Assembly: GCF_943734655.1 (NCBI RefSeq)
Contig: NC_071354.1
Location: 162,151,142-162,215,141, forward strand
Origin: Sabethes cyaneus
Taxonomy: Eukaryota > Arthropoda > Insecta > Diptera > Culicidae
Length of the DNA stretch: 64,000 nt
Direction: 5' to 3'
The notes beneath the pieces were generated by a model that was not told where the DNA came from, searched no databases, and worked only from the letters and a program-made list of their open reading frames with translations. Below are positions 33,537 to 44,169 of the stretch, piece by piece. Both the position numbers and the translations under genes were made by a program. Positions within the stretch are counted from its first letter, which is position 1, and the number at the start of each line of letters is the position of its first letter.

Positions 33537-34399
33537 GACCTCAAACATCACGGCATAAAAAGAGGATTTGTATAATATACCACTAGAAGGATTTGTCGAG
33601 ACGGGATCTGTTGAAAACCGTAAAAAAACGGAAGGAAACGAAGTGTAAGAACCGCAGAGGTCAAAAAGCTTGTTCGAGAACGAATTCGTCGGATCGTTCG
33701 GAAAATGGCAGTACAGCTGAATATCAAAAGGAAAACTCTACGTGAAATTTTGAAAACAGATCTGCATATGAAACCATTCAAAAAACGTAAAATCCATGGA
33801 TTAACGGAAGTAACAAAATAAATATGACAGGAAAGATGCAAGCTACTGCTCTGTCGGCACGGTGTTTCAGAAGTGATCTATTCTGATGAGAAGTAATTTG
33901 TTATTCAAACACAACTTCTTGCTCAAAATGATCGATCGTAGTCGGTTTCGATCATGGACGTTCCAAAGCACAAACGGAATGTCCCGCGATACCAACATTC
34001 ATCAACGGTCATGGTATGGGGAGACATTTCACTTCCTCCATTATTTATTGACAAGGGTGTGAAAGTTATGGTGAAGAAGATTACGGCTTATCACAGGATG
34101 GAACTCTAGCCCACACTGCAAATCTTGTGAAGACGTGGTGCAAAGCCAATCCGACGGATTTCGTATCGAAAAAGGAATGGTCTCCAAGTTCTCTTGATTT
34201 GAACCCACTGGATTTTTGTATATAGCGGTACATGCAAAAGAAGCTCGTGGATTATAAATATCATAATTAGGATGAATTTAAGTTAGTTATCAACCAGATA
34301 TGGGATGATAGTCCGATAGAAGTAGTTCGTGCCGCATGTAACGACTTTAAAAAGCGTGTGAAGCGTGTTATGCAGGCAAAAGGCGATTCAATAGAGTAA
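33537..34399 (+). pseudogene. Dead mariner (DD37D) transposase, copy 2
   Basis: Same family as 1866-2492. It keeps KFVRERIRRIVRKMAVQLNI-like HTH sequence, FKKRKIHGLTEVT and the first acidic block (FYSDEK, in a broken frame). It also keeps QDGTLAHTANLVKTWCKA and EWSPSSLDLNPLDF, and the C-terminal VRAACNDFKKRVKRVMQAKG. Between the Asp of QDG and the last Asp of NPLD there are 37 residues, giving the DD37D signature. A deletion before QDG, frameshifts and stops inactivate it. About 60 bp of its 5' side lies at 31381-31439, beyond the 2.1-kb insertion. Confidence 0.85.
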
Positions 34400-34473
34400 T
34401 GATTGTTGCGTTTTGTATCTATGGGTGAACAATTTCTAAAAGTAAAATATTTGACTTTGTTTTTGTTCGAATA

Positions 34474-34628
34474 CATATCGGCACCAACTTTTCAAAAGGG
34501 CCAATCTGCGAAATGTAAACAAACCGAGTGAGGGTTATGATTTGCTGGACTAGCATAGGGAAGGAACCCCCCACTCGGTTTGTTTACATTTTGCAGATTG
34601 GTCTTTTTGAAAAGTTGATGCCGATATG
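34474..34628. mobile_element. 155-bp fold-back element with 56-bp arms
   Basis: The left arm starts CATATCGGCACCAACTTTTC and the right arm ends with its mirror GAAAAGTTGATGCCGATATG. The arms continue to CCGAGTG and CACTCGG around a loop of about 44 nt. It sits at the 3' end of mariner copy 2. Mariner copy 1 runs through the same point (TTTTTGTTCGAAT) without it. Confidence 0.88.
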
Positions 34629-34682
34629 TGTCACACTGGATTTACTACTAATCCAACCTTTACTGCTTCACGTTTCAGTTTA

Positions 34683-35766
34683 GGGGGCGTCCATAAAGTA
34701 CGTCGCGCTTAGAGGGGGGGGTTTACCTAATCGTGACGATTTGTGACGTAAGGGGGAGGGGGGTATGAAGTTATGTGACGTCACATGAAAAAAATCAAAT
34801 GGAAAATTTATTCGGGAAATTATAATTTAGCCTTCATTTTAAGACACAACTATTGAAAGCTTCTATAAAATTAACGTACTGATGGATTTTAAAACAAATA
34901 GTTAAATTTTTTGAATGAAAACTTTTTTTTAACGTATATGGGTGAACAGGACTCATTTATTCTATGTAGTATGAACTATCCATTAAGGCTTTACAGAATA
35001 TGCAGTACTCCACTGAAGAGCTGCTTGAGTACCGTTCTGCTTAAAAGATTTTTGCAACCGCAAATAGCAGTCGCACAAACTCCTGAAGGGTTACGGGATG
35101 CTACTAGAGACCCATGGCAATGTTTTCCCTTGATATTCATGCTGAACTCAATCGATGAACAAAAATTCATACCGAAGTTTAACGGCTACTTTTAAGGTTT
35201 TTCGGTATAATCTATACTGCCCCTCACTCAAAAGCTCTCTGAAGGATAGAGTTTACGCCACTTGCGGATTAAATTTCGCATCTAAGGTAGTGTTGAATGA
35301 TTGCACGATTGAATGAATACACAAAATGACAAAATCCGTCAGAAAAGGTTTTCCAAGGCGTGTTGCTGCAAGACGTCAGCAGGAAGTCCTGATTCTTTCA
35401 ACTAGATCAGACGAATTTGAGTGGATGGATGTAAAGCGCGTGGATATGCGCGAAACATTAATCGACGACACATCAGCGACTTCTGAAGCGTATCCGATCG
35501 CAGCAATTGGAGATCATCTTCAAAATTCGTGAATCGATGACTCATAAGCTCGAAAATTTTCCTTTTTTTATTTGCTGAAATTCATTTGATAGCTTTAAAT
35601 AAAAAGGTTGGAATGAATATTCAATTTTTTTTGTTGTGAAGGGGGGGGGGTTGCCGTGACGTGACGTACTTTCTCAGGGGGGGTCACGAATGTGTGACAA
35701 AATGTGACAAGGGGGGGGGGGTAAATTTTGGTCAAAATTTGCGTGACGTGGTAAATGGATGTCGCC
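34683..35766. mobile_element. PIF/Harbinger-type element, copy 2 (inverted relative to copy 1)
   Basis: The ends are GGGGGCGTCCATAAAGTACG and, reversed, GGCGACATCCATTTACCACG. TTA flanks both sides (34680-34682 and 35767-35769). The 1084-bp interior mirrors 27714-28787. It includes a 69-codon open frame from 35326 (starts MTKSVRKGFPRRVAARRQQ), but copy 1 does not keep an equivalent intact frame, so a coding role is unlikely. Both copies carry long G or C runs just inside the ends. Confidence 0.87.
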
Positions 35767-35816
35767 TTAGTATATTGCTCAGCAACCGCCGTGAATAAAT
35801 CATGATCTATGTATAT

Positions 35817-36050
35817 AGGAAGCATTCGGTATGGGAGGTCCACGTTTTCTTCCTTCCCCTTGATTTCAAGGAGTTTAATGGAATTAGGTATTTTTTCTGG
35901 TTCCACTTGATTCCTTAGAATTCTCTCTGCGATACAGGCTGCGTAGTTGGCCTGGTCGTTGACAAGAAAAATGATTGATTCAAGTAATCGTCATTCTCAG
36001 GACGCCTTCAAGAATTGGCTGCGTTAGTGTGAAATTAGATTAGATTAGAG
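35817..36050. repeat. Dispersed repeat, copy 2 of 2
   Basis: It matches 187-416 in the same orientation. It starts right after the right target site of the Harbinger-type element. Confidence 0.6.
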
Positions 36051-36250
36051 ATATTTGAATTGAAAAAATATCTGGGTAGAGCGTTAGACATGAAATACAA
36101 AAAAGAGAAATTGGACTATTTCTTACCTGGTGCTCCTCTAGATAATTATTTTTTCATGAAAATCAAAACGTAAGCTTCTTTTGAGTGTTCTTTTGAATGC
36201 CCATCGCGCCCATTTTCTGACTTTTGCTTATTATCCGGCCGCCTGCAAAT
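36046..36250 (-). repeat. Fragment of the piggyBac-type MITE
   Basis: Reverse complement of part of 43050-43190, sharing ATGTCTAACGCTCT, CCCAGATATTTTTTCAATTC and CCAGGTAAGAAA. The MITE ends are not present here. Confidence 0.75.
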
Positions 36251-36469
36251 TCAATATAGATGCGAAAAATTGCATAATGCAGAACAAATAAGTCCTTTTT
36301 CCACCATCGGCTTACATATACAATATACAACAAGGTTCAGATAAAAAAATGACAAGCTTTGTACATGATTATAACGGCAAATGTGTCCTATGGCTACAAC
36401 ACTATGGAACTCTGTGCTTTCGCACTAGTCCGTACACCTGTAGAGTCCTATACCAATCTAGAGATGGCG

Positions 36470-37286
36470 ACCGTCATAACGTCCATGATTTCACAACCAC
36501 CTTCGCAGGATTTTTTTGCCCAAACTTCGTATTTCGCCGTGTCACTCCATACTCCAATTTCCTTGCACTTGTCAAGATGCATACTGAGCCAGAGACTGTC
36601 CTAACTTCCATCCCATCACGGCCACCTTCGTAGGATCTATTATCGTCCTCAGTACTGGTCCGTCCTGCTCGCTGTGATCCAACCAGGATTTCGATACTAC
36701 AATATCGACGATAGTACAGCAACGGTCGCTCGCTACTACTAGACCCGTAACTACTAGGCATGATTCTTGCTACCGCATTGATAACCTTCGCCGCCTTCTT
36801 ACAAGCGTAGTCGATGTGGCTGTTGGAGTTCAACCAGTCGTCTCTCATTACTCCCAGATGGTTGATAGCACGTGTTAAAGTAATAACGTATATTCTCCGA
36901 CGACAATGACTGCGCCTTTATACTTCGTCCAGTGACTCGTTTGTCACCAACAGCACGATGTCATCCACAAAGCAGACGATCATCGCACCTCTGGACAACA
37001 TCATAGATAGTACACCGTTGTATATCCCGTCCGAAGGTATTGGACCAAGGGTGGAACCTTGCGGAACTCTCGGCATAATGTTCATCGTCTTATGCCCCTT
37101 GATGATTTCGTTAACGAACAGCCGATTACTGAGGTAACTATACAGAATTCTGTATAGATATTCCGGGACCTTCATTGTATGCAGCGATTCTCGGATGATC
37201 TCCTAATTGGCACTGTTGAAAACGTGTTCTCACGTTGACCGTTACAATGCCATAAAAGTTGCCTAGTTGCCTTCCTCATTTCATAC
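36470..37286 (-). pseudogene. R1-clade LINE fragment
   Basis: On the minus strand, codons give NSANWEIIRESLHTMKVPEY, LYRILYSYLSNRLF, VPQGSTLGP, then VCFVDDIVLLV (the catalytic YxDD block), and later NSHIDYACKKAAKVINAVARIMP. These parallel the LINE at 60717-64000 (NSASWDSIASSLRNVQVP, FADDI, SHVDYACKKASTAISALSRMM). The frames are broken. Upstream it is joined to a 30-bp 5' segment (GGGGGTATGAAATGAGG), so most of the endonuclease part is deleted. Confidence 0.8.
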
Positions 37287-37312
37287 CCCCAGATATTTTT
37301 TCAATTCAAATA

Positions 37313-37535
37313 CAGTCAGTCTACAATCATGGGTCACACACAATTGTGGGCCATTTTAGCTCTAGCTGCTAATTTCCGTTTAAATATCACCTAATAATTA
37401 ATCAAATTATTAGTTCTACCAATGAGTCAATGTTATACTAATTGTCAATCAATTAGTATAACATTCATGCATTAATCGGCATTTAAATTTAAAATGACAC
37501 ACAATTGTGTGTGACCCATGATTGAGGACTGACTG
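37313..37535. mobile_element. MITE with CAGTCAGTC ends and TA target duplication
   Basis: The inverted ends CAGTCAGTCTACAATCATGG and CCATGATTGAGGACTGACTG extend about 38 bp (GGGTCACACACAATTGTG). TA flanks both sides. The 223-bp element lies inside a piggyBac-MITE-like sequence (CCCAGATATTTTTTCAATTC on its left). It fits Tc1/mariner/pogo MITEs. Confidence 0.87.
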
Positions 37536-37564
37536 TATATTAAAAAATTGAAATAAATTTTATT

Positions 37565-37905
37565 CATTGGACCGTTTCAGCCAAACAAAATTTGAAAAAA
37601 TTATGTATGAAACATTTGTAGAACTAATTATTATCTACAATAATGCTGAATGAAGTTTTACTATATCTTTTGTATTTACGGCTCTACAATGCTATTACCT
37701 CGTTGATAGCTAAGTGAGCATTCATTAGATTACCAATGGGGTAGTAGCTGTAAAGTGTTATAAATATAAGAAATACAGCAGATACAGCCAAGTTGTGTTC
37801 AGTTAAATTGTAGACTAATTCTACAAATGTCCCATAAGGAGCTTTTTCAAATTTTGTTCGGCAGAGACGGTACTGTCAAATGAATGAAAATTGAGTCAAA
37901 GTGAT
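37565..37905. mobile_element. MITE with AACAAAATTTGAAAAA inverted ends
   Basis: CAGCCAAACAAAATTTGAAAA at the left mirrors TTTTTCAAATTTTGTTCGGC at the right. The right arm continues GACGGTACTGTCAAATGAATG. A second copy lies at about 48255-48420 in the same orientation; there the left arm continues ATTCATTTGACAGTACCGTC, showing that the full arm is about 70 bp. Confidence 0.7.
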
Positions 37906-37928
37906 CCAACCATCCCTATTGGAAAGTA

Positions 37929-38033
37929 CCCAACATATATTTTATTTGAATAGTAGATTATTCAACCGTTATATAGCCAATATTCAATAAACAAGCGTTA
38001 AATAAGCAAATATACAGCAGAAATGGTTGTTGG
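37929..38033 (-). mobile_element. CCCAACA-ended mini-MITE, copy 1
   Basis: Reverse complement of the 114-bp element at 48487-48600, sharing TTATTCAACCGTTRTWTAGCCA and both CCCAACA ends in decayed form. A third partial copy is at 39487-39553. Confidence 0.65.
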
Positions 38034-38170
38034 ACAAAAAGACTCAAAGTATGATCAGCTATTACAAATCTAAAACCGGCTGGATAAATCTGTTCAATAA
38101 TATAATGAGCAAAACAAATGGCTAAGTTTCCATAATGCATATTGTAAGCACGATGATTCACTGCAGTCTT

Positions 38171-38458
38171 CTAAAAGAAAATGAAACTCATTCGAAGAGG
38201 AAACTTATCAGTCAAGTACCTAGTAATGAAGCACAGAAACGCATTGCCCAATTGATCAGCCGAACCAATGTGTACACTTCCTATTTCGGTAAGCTCGGAG
38301 ACTCCAAGTGTAGAAATAACTTTGCCAAGAGATCCAGTTTCATCGGCAACTACCGTGTGTTTTACATTCCAACGTGCCCCCGGTACGATACCAATTAGGC
38401 TAAGATGCAGGGCAAGTAGACTCTTCGTTGCGACCACAAGTGAATTACATAAAGCCAT
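38171..38458 (-). CDS. Unrecognised 95-codon open frame
   Basis: The frame starts MALCNSLVVATKSLLALHLS and contains GARWNVKHTVVADETGSLGK. It has few low-complexity stretches and looks more protein-like than other short frames nearby, but I recognise no family. It has no visible splice partners and is surrounded by MITEs. It could be an exon remnant, a captured gene fragment or chance. Confidence 0.25.
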   Translation of the reverse strand: MALCNSLVVATKSLLALHLSLIGIVPGARWNVKHTVVADETGSLGKVISTLGVSELTEIGSVHIGSADQLGNAFLCFITRYLTDKFPLRMSFIFF

Positions 38459-38499
38459 GCTAGGTTATGCTATGCGCTGATCAGTTGCAATTTTTTCCA

Positions 38500-39720
38500 T
38501 TTTTTTGCCGCCAGCATCGAACAGGTAGCTTAAACCGGAATCTAAGGTACCGAAGATAGGTTGCTAAATATGATGGTCAGCACATCATAGAGTTGATAAG
38601 TACATTCACGTAACATGCCTCACATGAAATCTTGATAATAAGTATAAACTGATAAAAACCACTTCATAATACGTTGAAAAATAACTATATTTTTACATAC
38701 CGTTTCAATTACATGGTTTTGTACTACTTTAGAATTGCTCAAATCATAAATCACGTTACATTACCTATACAGGTACTAAACAAGCCGAGTGAGCATTATT
38801 TCTTGATGGAAAAATGAAACGGAAACCATCTCTGGTCGACCAAAATGAGGAACAAAATTTGATTCCTAAAGCTTGAAACGTGGTAGATATAACGTTGTGC
38901 AGCCAGAAAATGCAGGGAAAATGTCACCGGGATGTCACGTACTGTCACGTGGATGTCAATCCCGCTCACATGGATACATTAATTCCCGTATCCCTAAGGT
39001 ACAGTCTCGAGCGGACGCCTAAAAATCATGTGCTCAAAAACAATTCTTGCTGTACAGTAAGCATCATTTGTACTGGACGTTTGGATGAGCCTTATTTGCA
39101 ATTCTATTGACCAATGTCCACATAATCAGCTTTTGATTGAATTATTTTTCGAACCAAACTACTTTATTTCAAACACAATTAAGTTCAGCTTACAATAAAA
39201 TTTCAAATTAAATGTTCAGCCCGTCTAATTTGTTCGTCTAGTTTGTCTATTTTCACAAAAATTCTGTTCATGAAAATATATTCGCTGTGTTCAAATTGGC
39301 AAAAAGAATGCAATGAATACATTTTTAAATACAGAACCTCTGTTTTGTGCTCAAAAACTGCTTCCGAAATTGGGTTTACCGACGAAAAGTTAATGACTAC
39401 TAGTTTCCCGTTAATGTTAAAATTTCAGTCCAATTTTCAATTCAACTCAAAGGTTAAATTCTAGTTTGATTGTAGGTCACTCATCAAATATTTTGGTTGT
39501 ATACTAGCTTATCAAGCGCTTATTTACTGGAAATTAGCTGTGTAATGGTTGAATACACTGCTCTTCAAATTAAAAGTTCATACGGCAAGCTTTAAGACTA
39601 AATTTACCCTAATTAAGGTCCAATTTCGAGTACAAGTTCAAGCTTGAATCTGAGTTCAAATTTAAATGCGAATTTTAATGTAGTACTAAGTCGAAGTTTA
39701 TGTTTAATTAAAAATCTAAT
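38500..39720. other. AT-rich DNA with two short dispersed repeats
   Basis: Apart from 39358-39415 (second copy of the 24047 repeat) and 39487-39553 (partial CCCAACA mini-MITE), no gene or element was recognised. Confidence 0.4.
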
Positions 39721-39723
39721 TTT

Positions 39724-39915
39724 GGGCCCTCATTTCACCTAAATTTTTTAGATGATAGCACAATTTGCGATTCTCAGAGTCACCTAGGTGACTCCACTCA
39801 CCTGGGTGACTGTACAAATCAAATGGGGCCGGTAAGGTGAGGTGAGGGTGTGACTGTGAGAATTGGGTGCGTGAGAGAAGTGAGGTGAGGTGAGATTACT
39901 GTGAGAATAGGGCTC
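39724..39915. repeat. GGTGAG-rich stretch with an 18-bp perfect palindrome
   Basis: GAGTCACCTAGGTGACTC at 39777-39794 is a perfect palindrome, followed by CACTCACCTGGGTGACTG and a run of GTGAGGTGAG motifs. GGGCCCTCATTTCACC on the left and GTGAGAATAGGGCTC on the right may be decayed inverted ends of a MITE. Confidence 0.55.
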
Positions 39916-40028
39916 TTTAGGTACACTGAGGGCCCAGGGCACGTGTCCAACCAAAATATTGGTAGTAGCTAGTAGGAACTTAAAAGTGCGGTTTTTGTCA
40001 TAGAGAATAATTCAGCAAGGAGCCGAAA

Positions 40029-40348
40029 TTGGGGGTAAATTTTCTACTCAAACATCGTTTCGATTGTAGAAATTATCGTCACATACCATTACTCAATCTG
40101 GCATATAAAGTGCTTTTCCACATCATATTCTTTAGACTGAAAGCGTTAGCGAAATCTTTTATCGGCGAATACCCAGTAAGTATTAAAGAAGGTTGCTTTA
40201 CGACGGGTCAAATGTTTACATATGTTCAAGGAGTACAACTATTATAGATCGTTTATTTATGGATTTCAAGGCAGCATTCGAAAGAGTCAAGCGAAATGAG
40301 CTGATAAAGCTTGATCATGGTTTTACGACAAAACTGATCCAGAAATCT
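40029..40348 (+). pseudogene. RTE-type LINE fragment interrupted at 40349
   Basis: Codons give FDCRNYRHIPLLNLAYKVL, FIGEYPVSIKEGCFTTGQMF and, in another frame, LFMDFKAAFERVKRNELIK. This parallels the RTE copies at 19156-19460 and 20570-20880. The reading stops where a second, different RTE element begins. Confidence 0.8.
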
Positions 40349-42461
40349 GGCTGGTAAACGGCTGGGTAAGGCGTACCATCGGTGCATTGCGCACTAGACA
40401 TAAAATAGACCCCACACTGGTCCACAACCTCTTACCCAACAACTCCAACCCCTACATCCTCGTGGTATCAGCCGGAATACGAGCAACCTCGGTGGAGATC
40501 GAGTAACCAACCCCGGTGGAAGTCAAGGTCGTATGCTGACAGGGGAGAAGGGCTCCTTTGAGCTACGTTGGCCCTCCGGCGATACTGTGGGGTTGATTGC
40601 GGGCTATGCAAGCCTGAACCACTAAAAAATCAAAGCAATGGACTCCGTAGGTAATAATAACTCTAATCGGAACAATTGGCAAAGACCCAGGCGACGAAAA
40701 CGGACTAACGATTGGAAATTAGGAACATGGAACTGTCGATCTCTAAATTTTCTCGGAAGTACCCACGTGCTTTCTAAAGAAGTGAAGAGCCGCAAGTTCG
40801 ACATCGTAGCGCTGCAGGAGGTATGCTGGAAAGGAACGATGGTACGTACGTATAGAGATGGTCATACCATCTACCAGAGCTGCGGCAACAAACACGAGCT
40901 GGGCACAGCTTTCATAGTGATGGGCGAAATGCAGAAGCGGGTGATGGTAAAGATACGTCAAAAACTATCTGTTGTGAACAACAATACCGGTGCCCGCCAC
41001 GGTATAATCTAGCGCGACTGAAGCAACGGGATGTCGCCGAAAGCTACGCGCTATCTGTCGAAACTGCGCTGCCGGAAGAGGGTGAGCTGGATGAAGCCCC
41101 ACTTGAGGACTGTTGGAATGCCATGAAAACAGCCATTAACAGCGTCTAACGTCCTAGGCCGTGTGGCACCGAATCGACGTAACGAATGGTTTGACGAGGA
41201 ATGCCAACAGATATTGACCACCTGAGCCACCCGTCAGCGATACCCGTGGAGGGATACAAACAGAAGCGGAGACAGCAAACCCGACCCGAAGGAGAAGAAG
41301 CGCCACTAAGATGAGAAGGAGTGCGAAGAACTCGAACAGCTGTACCGCTTTCACGACACACGGAAGTTCTATCAGAGGCTCAACGAGTCTCGCAAAGGCT
41401 ATGTGCCGCGGGCCGAAATGTTCAGAGATAAAGATGGAGGTATATTGAGTGACGACCGTGCGGTGATAGAAAGGTGGAAGCAGCACTACGATGAACACCT
41501 GAATGGCGTGCAGGCGGAAAACCATGATAGCGGAGGAAGTGACCACATTGGTGTAGCAAGCAACGAAGATGTGCCACACCCATCGATAAGGGAAGTTAAA
41601 GAAGCCATCCAGCGGCTGAAGAACAACAAAGCAGCGGGAAGGGATGGCATTGGAGCGGAACTTAATAAAATGGACCCGAACAAGTTGGCCGGCTGTCTGG
41701 ATCAACTGATTGTCAAGATTTGGGATACGGAACGACTACCGGAGGAATGGAAAGACGGGGTTATCTCCCCTATCTACAAGAAAGGCGATAAGCTGGATTG
41801 TGAGAACTACCAAGCGATCACTATTCTAAATGCTGCCTACAAAGTGCTGTCTCCAGTCATCTTCCACCGACTATCGCCAATAGCCAATAGATTTGTAAGA
41901 AGTTACCAGGCCTTTCATGGAAGGTCGGTCTACAACGGACCAAATCTTCACCCTACGGCAGATCCTCCAGAAGTACCGCGAATTCCGATTCCGACCTGTT
42001 CATCGATTTCAAAGTCGCATATGATAGCGTAAACCGACAAGAGCTATGGAATGTTTTGGACGAAAACGGTTTTCCGGGTAAGCTTAACTAGACTTATCAT
42101 GGCTACGATGGATGGGATCCAGTGCTGTGTGAGAATCTCGAGTGGATTGTCGGGCCCATTCGAATCTCGCAGGGGACTTCGACAAGGAGATGGTCTTTCC
42201 TGCCTGCTATACAACACTGCACTTGAAGGTGTTATAAGACGAGCGGCGATCGAAATGCGGGGCACGATTTTCAATATATGCAGTCAACTTATCTGATTTG
42301 CTGACGACGAGGATGCTGTCGGCAAAACATTTGAGTCGGTGGAAAATCAGTACACCAGACTAAAACGCGAAGCAGAGAAGATTGGATCGAAGATAAATGC
42401 GTCTAAAACGAAGTATATGCTGACGGGCGGGACCGAGCGCGACAGGGCCCGCTTGGGCAGT
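40349..42461 (+). pseudogene. JAM1-like RTE LINE, full 5' end but deleted and 3'-truncated
   Basis: The 5' end GGCTGGTAAACGGCTG and 5' UTR match the intact LINE at 3472-6773. The ORF starts near 40638 with WKLGTWNCRSLNF, LQEVCW and HTIYQSCGN. After GEMQKRV it jumps in frame to MVKIRQKLSVVNN, deleting about 150 codons that include the GDFN and SDH endonuclease motifs. Frameshifts follow. Reverse transcriptase motifs are still readable: NNKAAGRDGIGAEL, GLRQGDGLSCLLY and FADD near 42300. The copy ends abruptly near 42461. Confidence 0.88.
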
Positions 42462-42962
42462 GTACCCGACTTTCTCCAGATGTACGATTGGAATCTCTGC
42501 AAAGAGTGCCTACAGCTCGTGGTTCATGTGCACCTCTCCGCTTTCCGTTAGTAGTTAGAAGAGGATATTGTGGTAACCAGTCTTTTTTTGGAGCCTGTTT
42601 CCCCTTTGAACATCTACGGTAATGTCAAGTGATAGTTATAGACGGGCAAACACGCAGTCCAAAATAGGGTGGTTACCTCTTACCAATGCACAATAGTCGG
42701 AAAATTGCAATTTTTGGCCAAAATTATTTTTTAGTTTCAGATTTATTCTAGGTTATATTTGTTATAAAAGAAATGATTTAAACATATAAGAACTCATATT
42801 TAGGGTGATTTGGGGAAAAATTATCAAATGTGTCCGATATAAATATTTGCTTGACAAAATAATTTTTTTTTCTCGCAGGGACTCTCCCATTTTCTCATTG
42901 AAACTCTCTTCAGGTACTAAATAAATTTAGTAACAAAGATAATCAAATTTGTTGAAAGAGTA
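42462..42962. other. Short unassigned stretch, possible end of an outer element
   Basis: GGTGGTTACC occurs at 42670 and again at 44040, and CAATGCACAATAG near 42685 is mirrored by TATGTGCAATG near 44030. A decayed element of about 1.4 kb may therefore surround the piggyBac-type MITE. The evidence is weak. Confidence 0.3.
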
Positions 42963-42967
42963 CTTAA

Positions 42968-43491
42968 CCCTCTAACGGGCAACACCGTAAAAACGATGCG
43001 ATCAAGCTAATGACTATTTTATCATGAAAGTACACACAAAAAAGCCTTAAGTTCTGATTTTCATGCAAATATAATTATCTGGAGGAGCGCCAGGTAAGAA
43101 AAAGTCCAATTTCTCTTGTTCTTTTTTCATGTCTAACGCTCTGCCCAGATATTTTTTCAATTCAGATATATTACAAAATTAAAATAATGCATGAAATTTA
43201 CTCATAGAAATTTTTTTTATGTCAATCATTTTGCTCTAGATGTCCTTTACCTTCAAAAGTAAAAAACGGAATATTCGCGCATTAATTATTTTCGGAATTT
43301 TTCAGAATTTTTGTTTTTGAACGATTATAACTTTTGAATGCATGGTCAGAATGTTATGATATTAGTATCAGAATGTCAAGAAATCTGTTCTGAACACATT
43401 TTGCATATTGCCAATTAAAAACAAATTTCGTATGTGGCACTGGAGCTCCAAAAGCGAAGGCCGTCTTCAGACGGTCTTACCCGTTAGAGGG
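42968..43491. mobile_element. piggyBac-type MITE with TTAA target duplication
   Basis: The ends are CCCTCTAACGGGCAACACCG and, reversed, CCCTCTAACGGGTAAGACCG. TTAA flanks both sides (42964-42967 and 43492-43495). TTAA targeting and CCCT ends are diagnostic of the piggyBac superfamily. The 524-bp interior is non-coding. Fragments of the same family occur at 36046-36250 and 37286-37312. Confidence 0.9.
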
Positions 43492-43495
43492 TTAA

Positions 43496-44079
43496 AATTT
43501 TAAAGACTTGCTAAAAATATGACAATTTTAAAATTATTTTTTTTCGGAAAACGTCAAATTATAGCAAAATTTCAATTCATGTTTTGATACAACATACTTC
43601 GAGCTTTCAGACGCACTGTTAGAAACTGCGGCGACAAGAGGCGACAAGAGTTGTTTTTTTGATTAAAGTTTATGAGAATTTCATTTTTATTACAAGTAGC
43701 CTATCGCGCACCTCATTGAGCTTAAATTTGTTTTCATTTCATTTTTGGATAGGCTAAGGTATCAGTTTTAAAATGATATATAACAATAATATTTACACCC
43801 GCGATAAGTATTTAATTTTTTGACTTTTTTAAAATGACCTATTTTTCAAACTTTTGAAATGGGCAACTTTGACAGCTTATTTCTACATGATATTTTTTTT
43901 CTATCAAAATTTTATTCGCGAATCATAAAAATATAGACAATTTACTACAAAACCGCGTTTAAGCATGTGCTAAAATGTGAAATTTTACATTCGGCAATTT
44001 TGGCCGCTACTTTATATGGAGTCCTTCTTATGTGCAATGGGTGGTTACCAGTTTCCAATTCCACCTAATTAGAAGTTAA
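43496..44079. other. AT-rich DNA, no gene seen
   Basis: Only the possible right end of the outer element near 44030 was noticed here. Confidence 0.35.
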
Positions 44080-44169
44080 TGAAGATATATATCCCATGGA
44101 TCAGGTGCGTGCCGCGTGTGATTCTTTTGAGAAACGTTTCTTACAGCTGTTCACACAGTCAAACATATA
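44080..44169 (+). pseudogene. Mariner transposase C-terminal scrap
   Basis: Codons read EDIYPMDQVRAACDSFEKRF then a stop a few codons on. This resembles the C-terminal block of the mariner copies in this window (EIVRAACNDFKKRL). Nothing of the catalytic core remains. Confidence 0.6.

Noticed and set aside
34474..34628. microRNA precursor
   Set aside because: The arms are almost perfectly paired over 56 bp and the empty site in a paralogous mariner shows it is an insertion.
36046..37312. One element bounded by inverted GATATTTGAATTGAAAAAATA arms
   Set aside because: The arms are better explained as two fragments of the piggyBac-type MITE family that happen to lie in opposite orientation.
42663..44055. 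A well-defined 1.4-kb transposon around the piggyBac-type MITE
   Set aside because: The candidate inverted ends (CAATGCACAATAG) and the GGTGGTTACC direct repeat do not agree on a single boundary.
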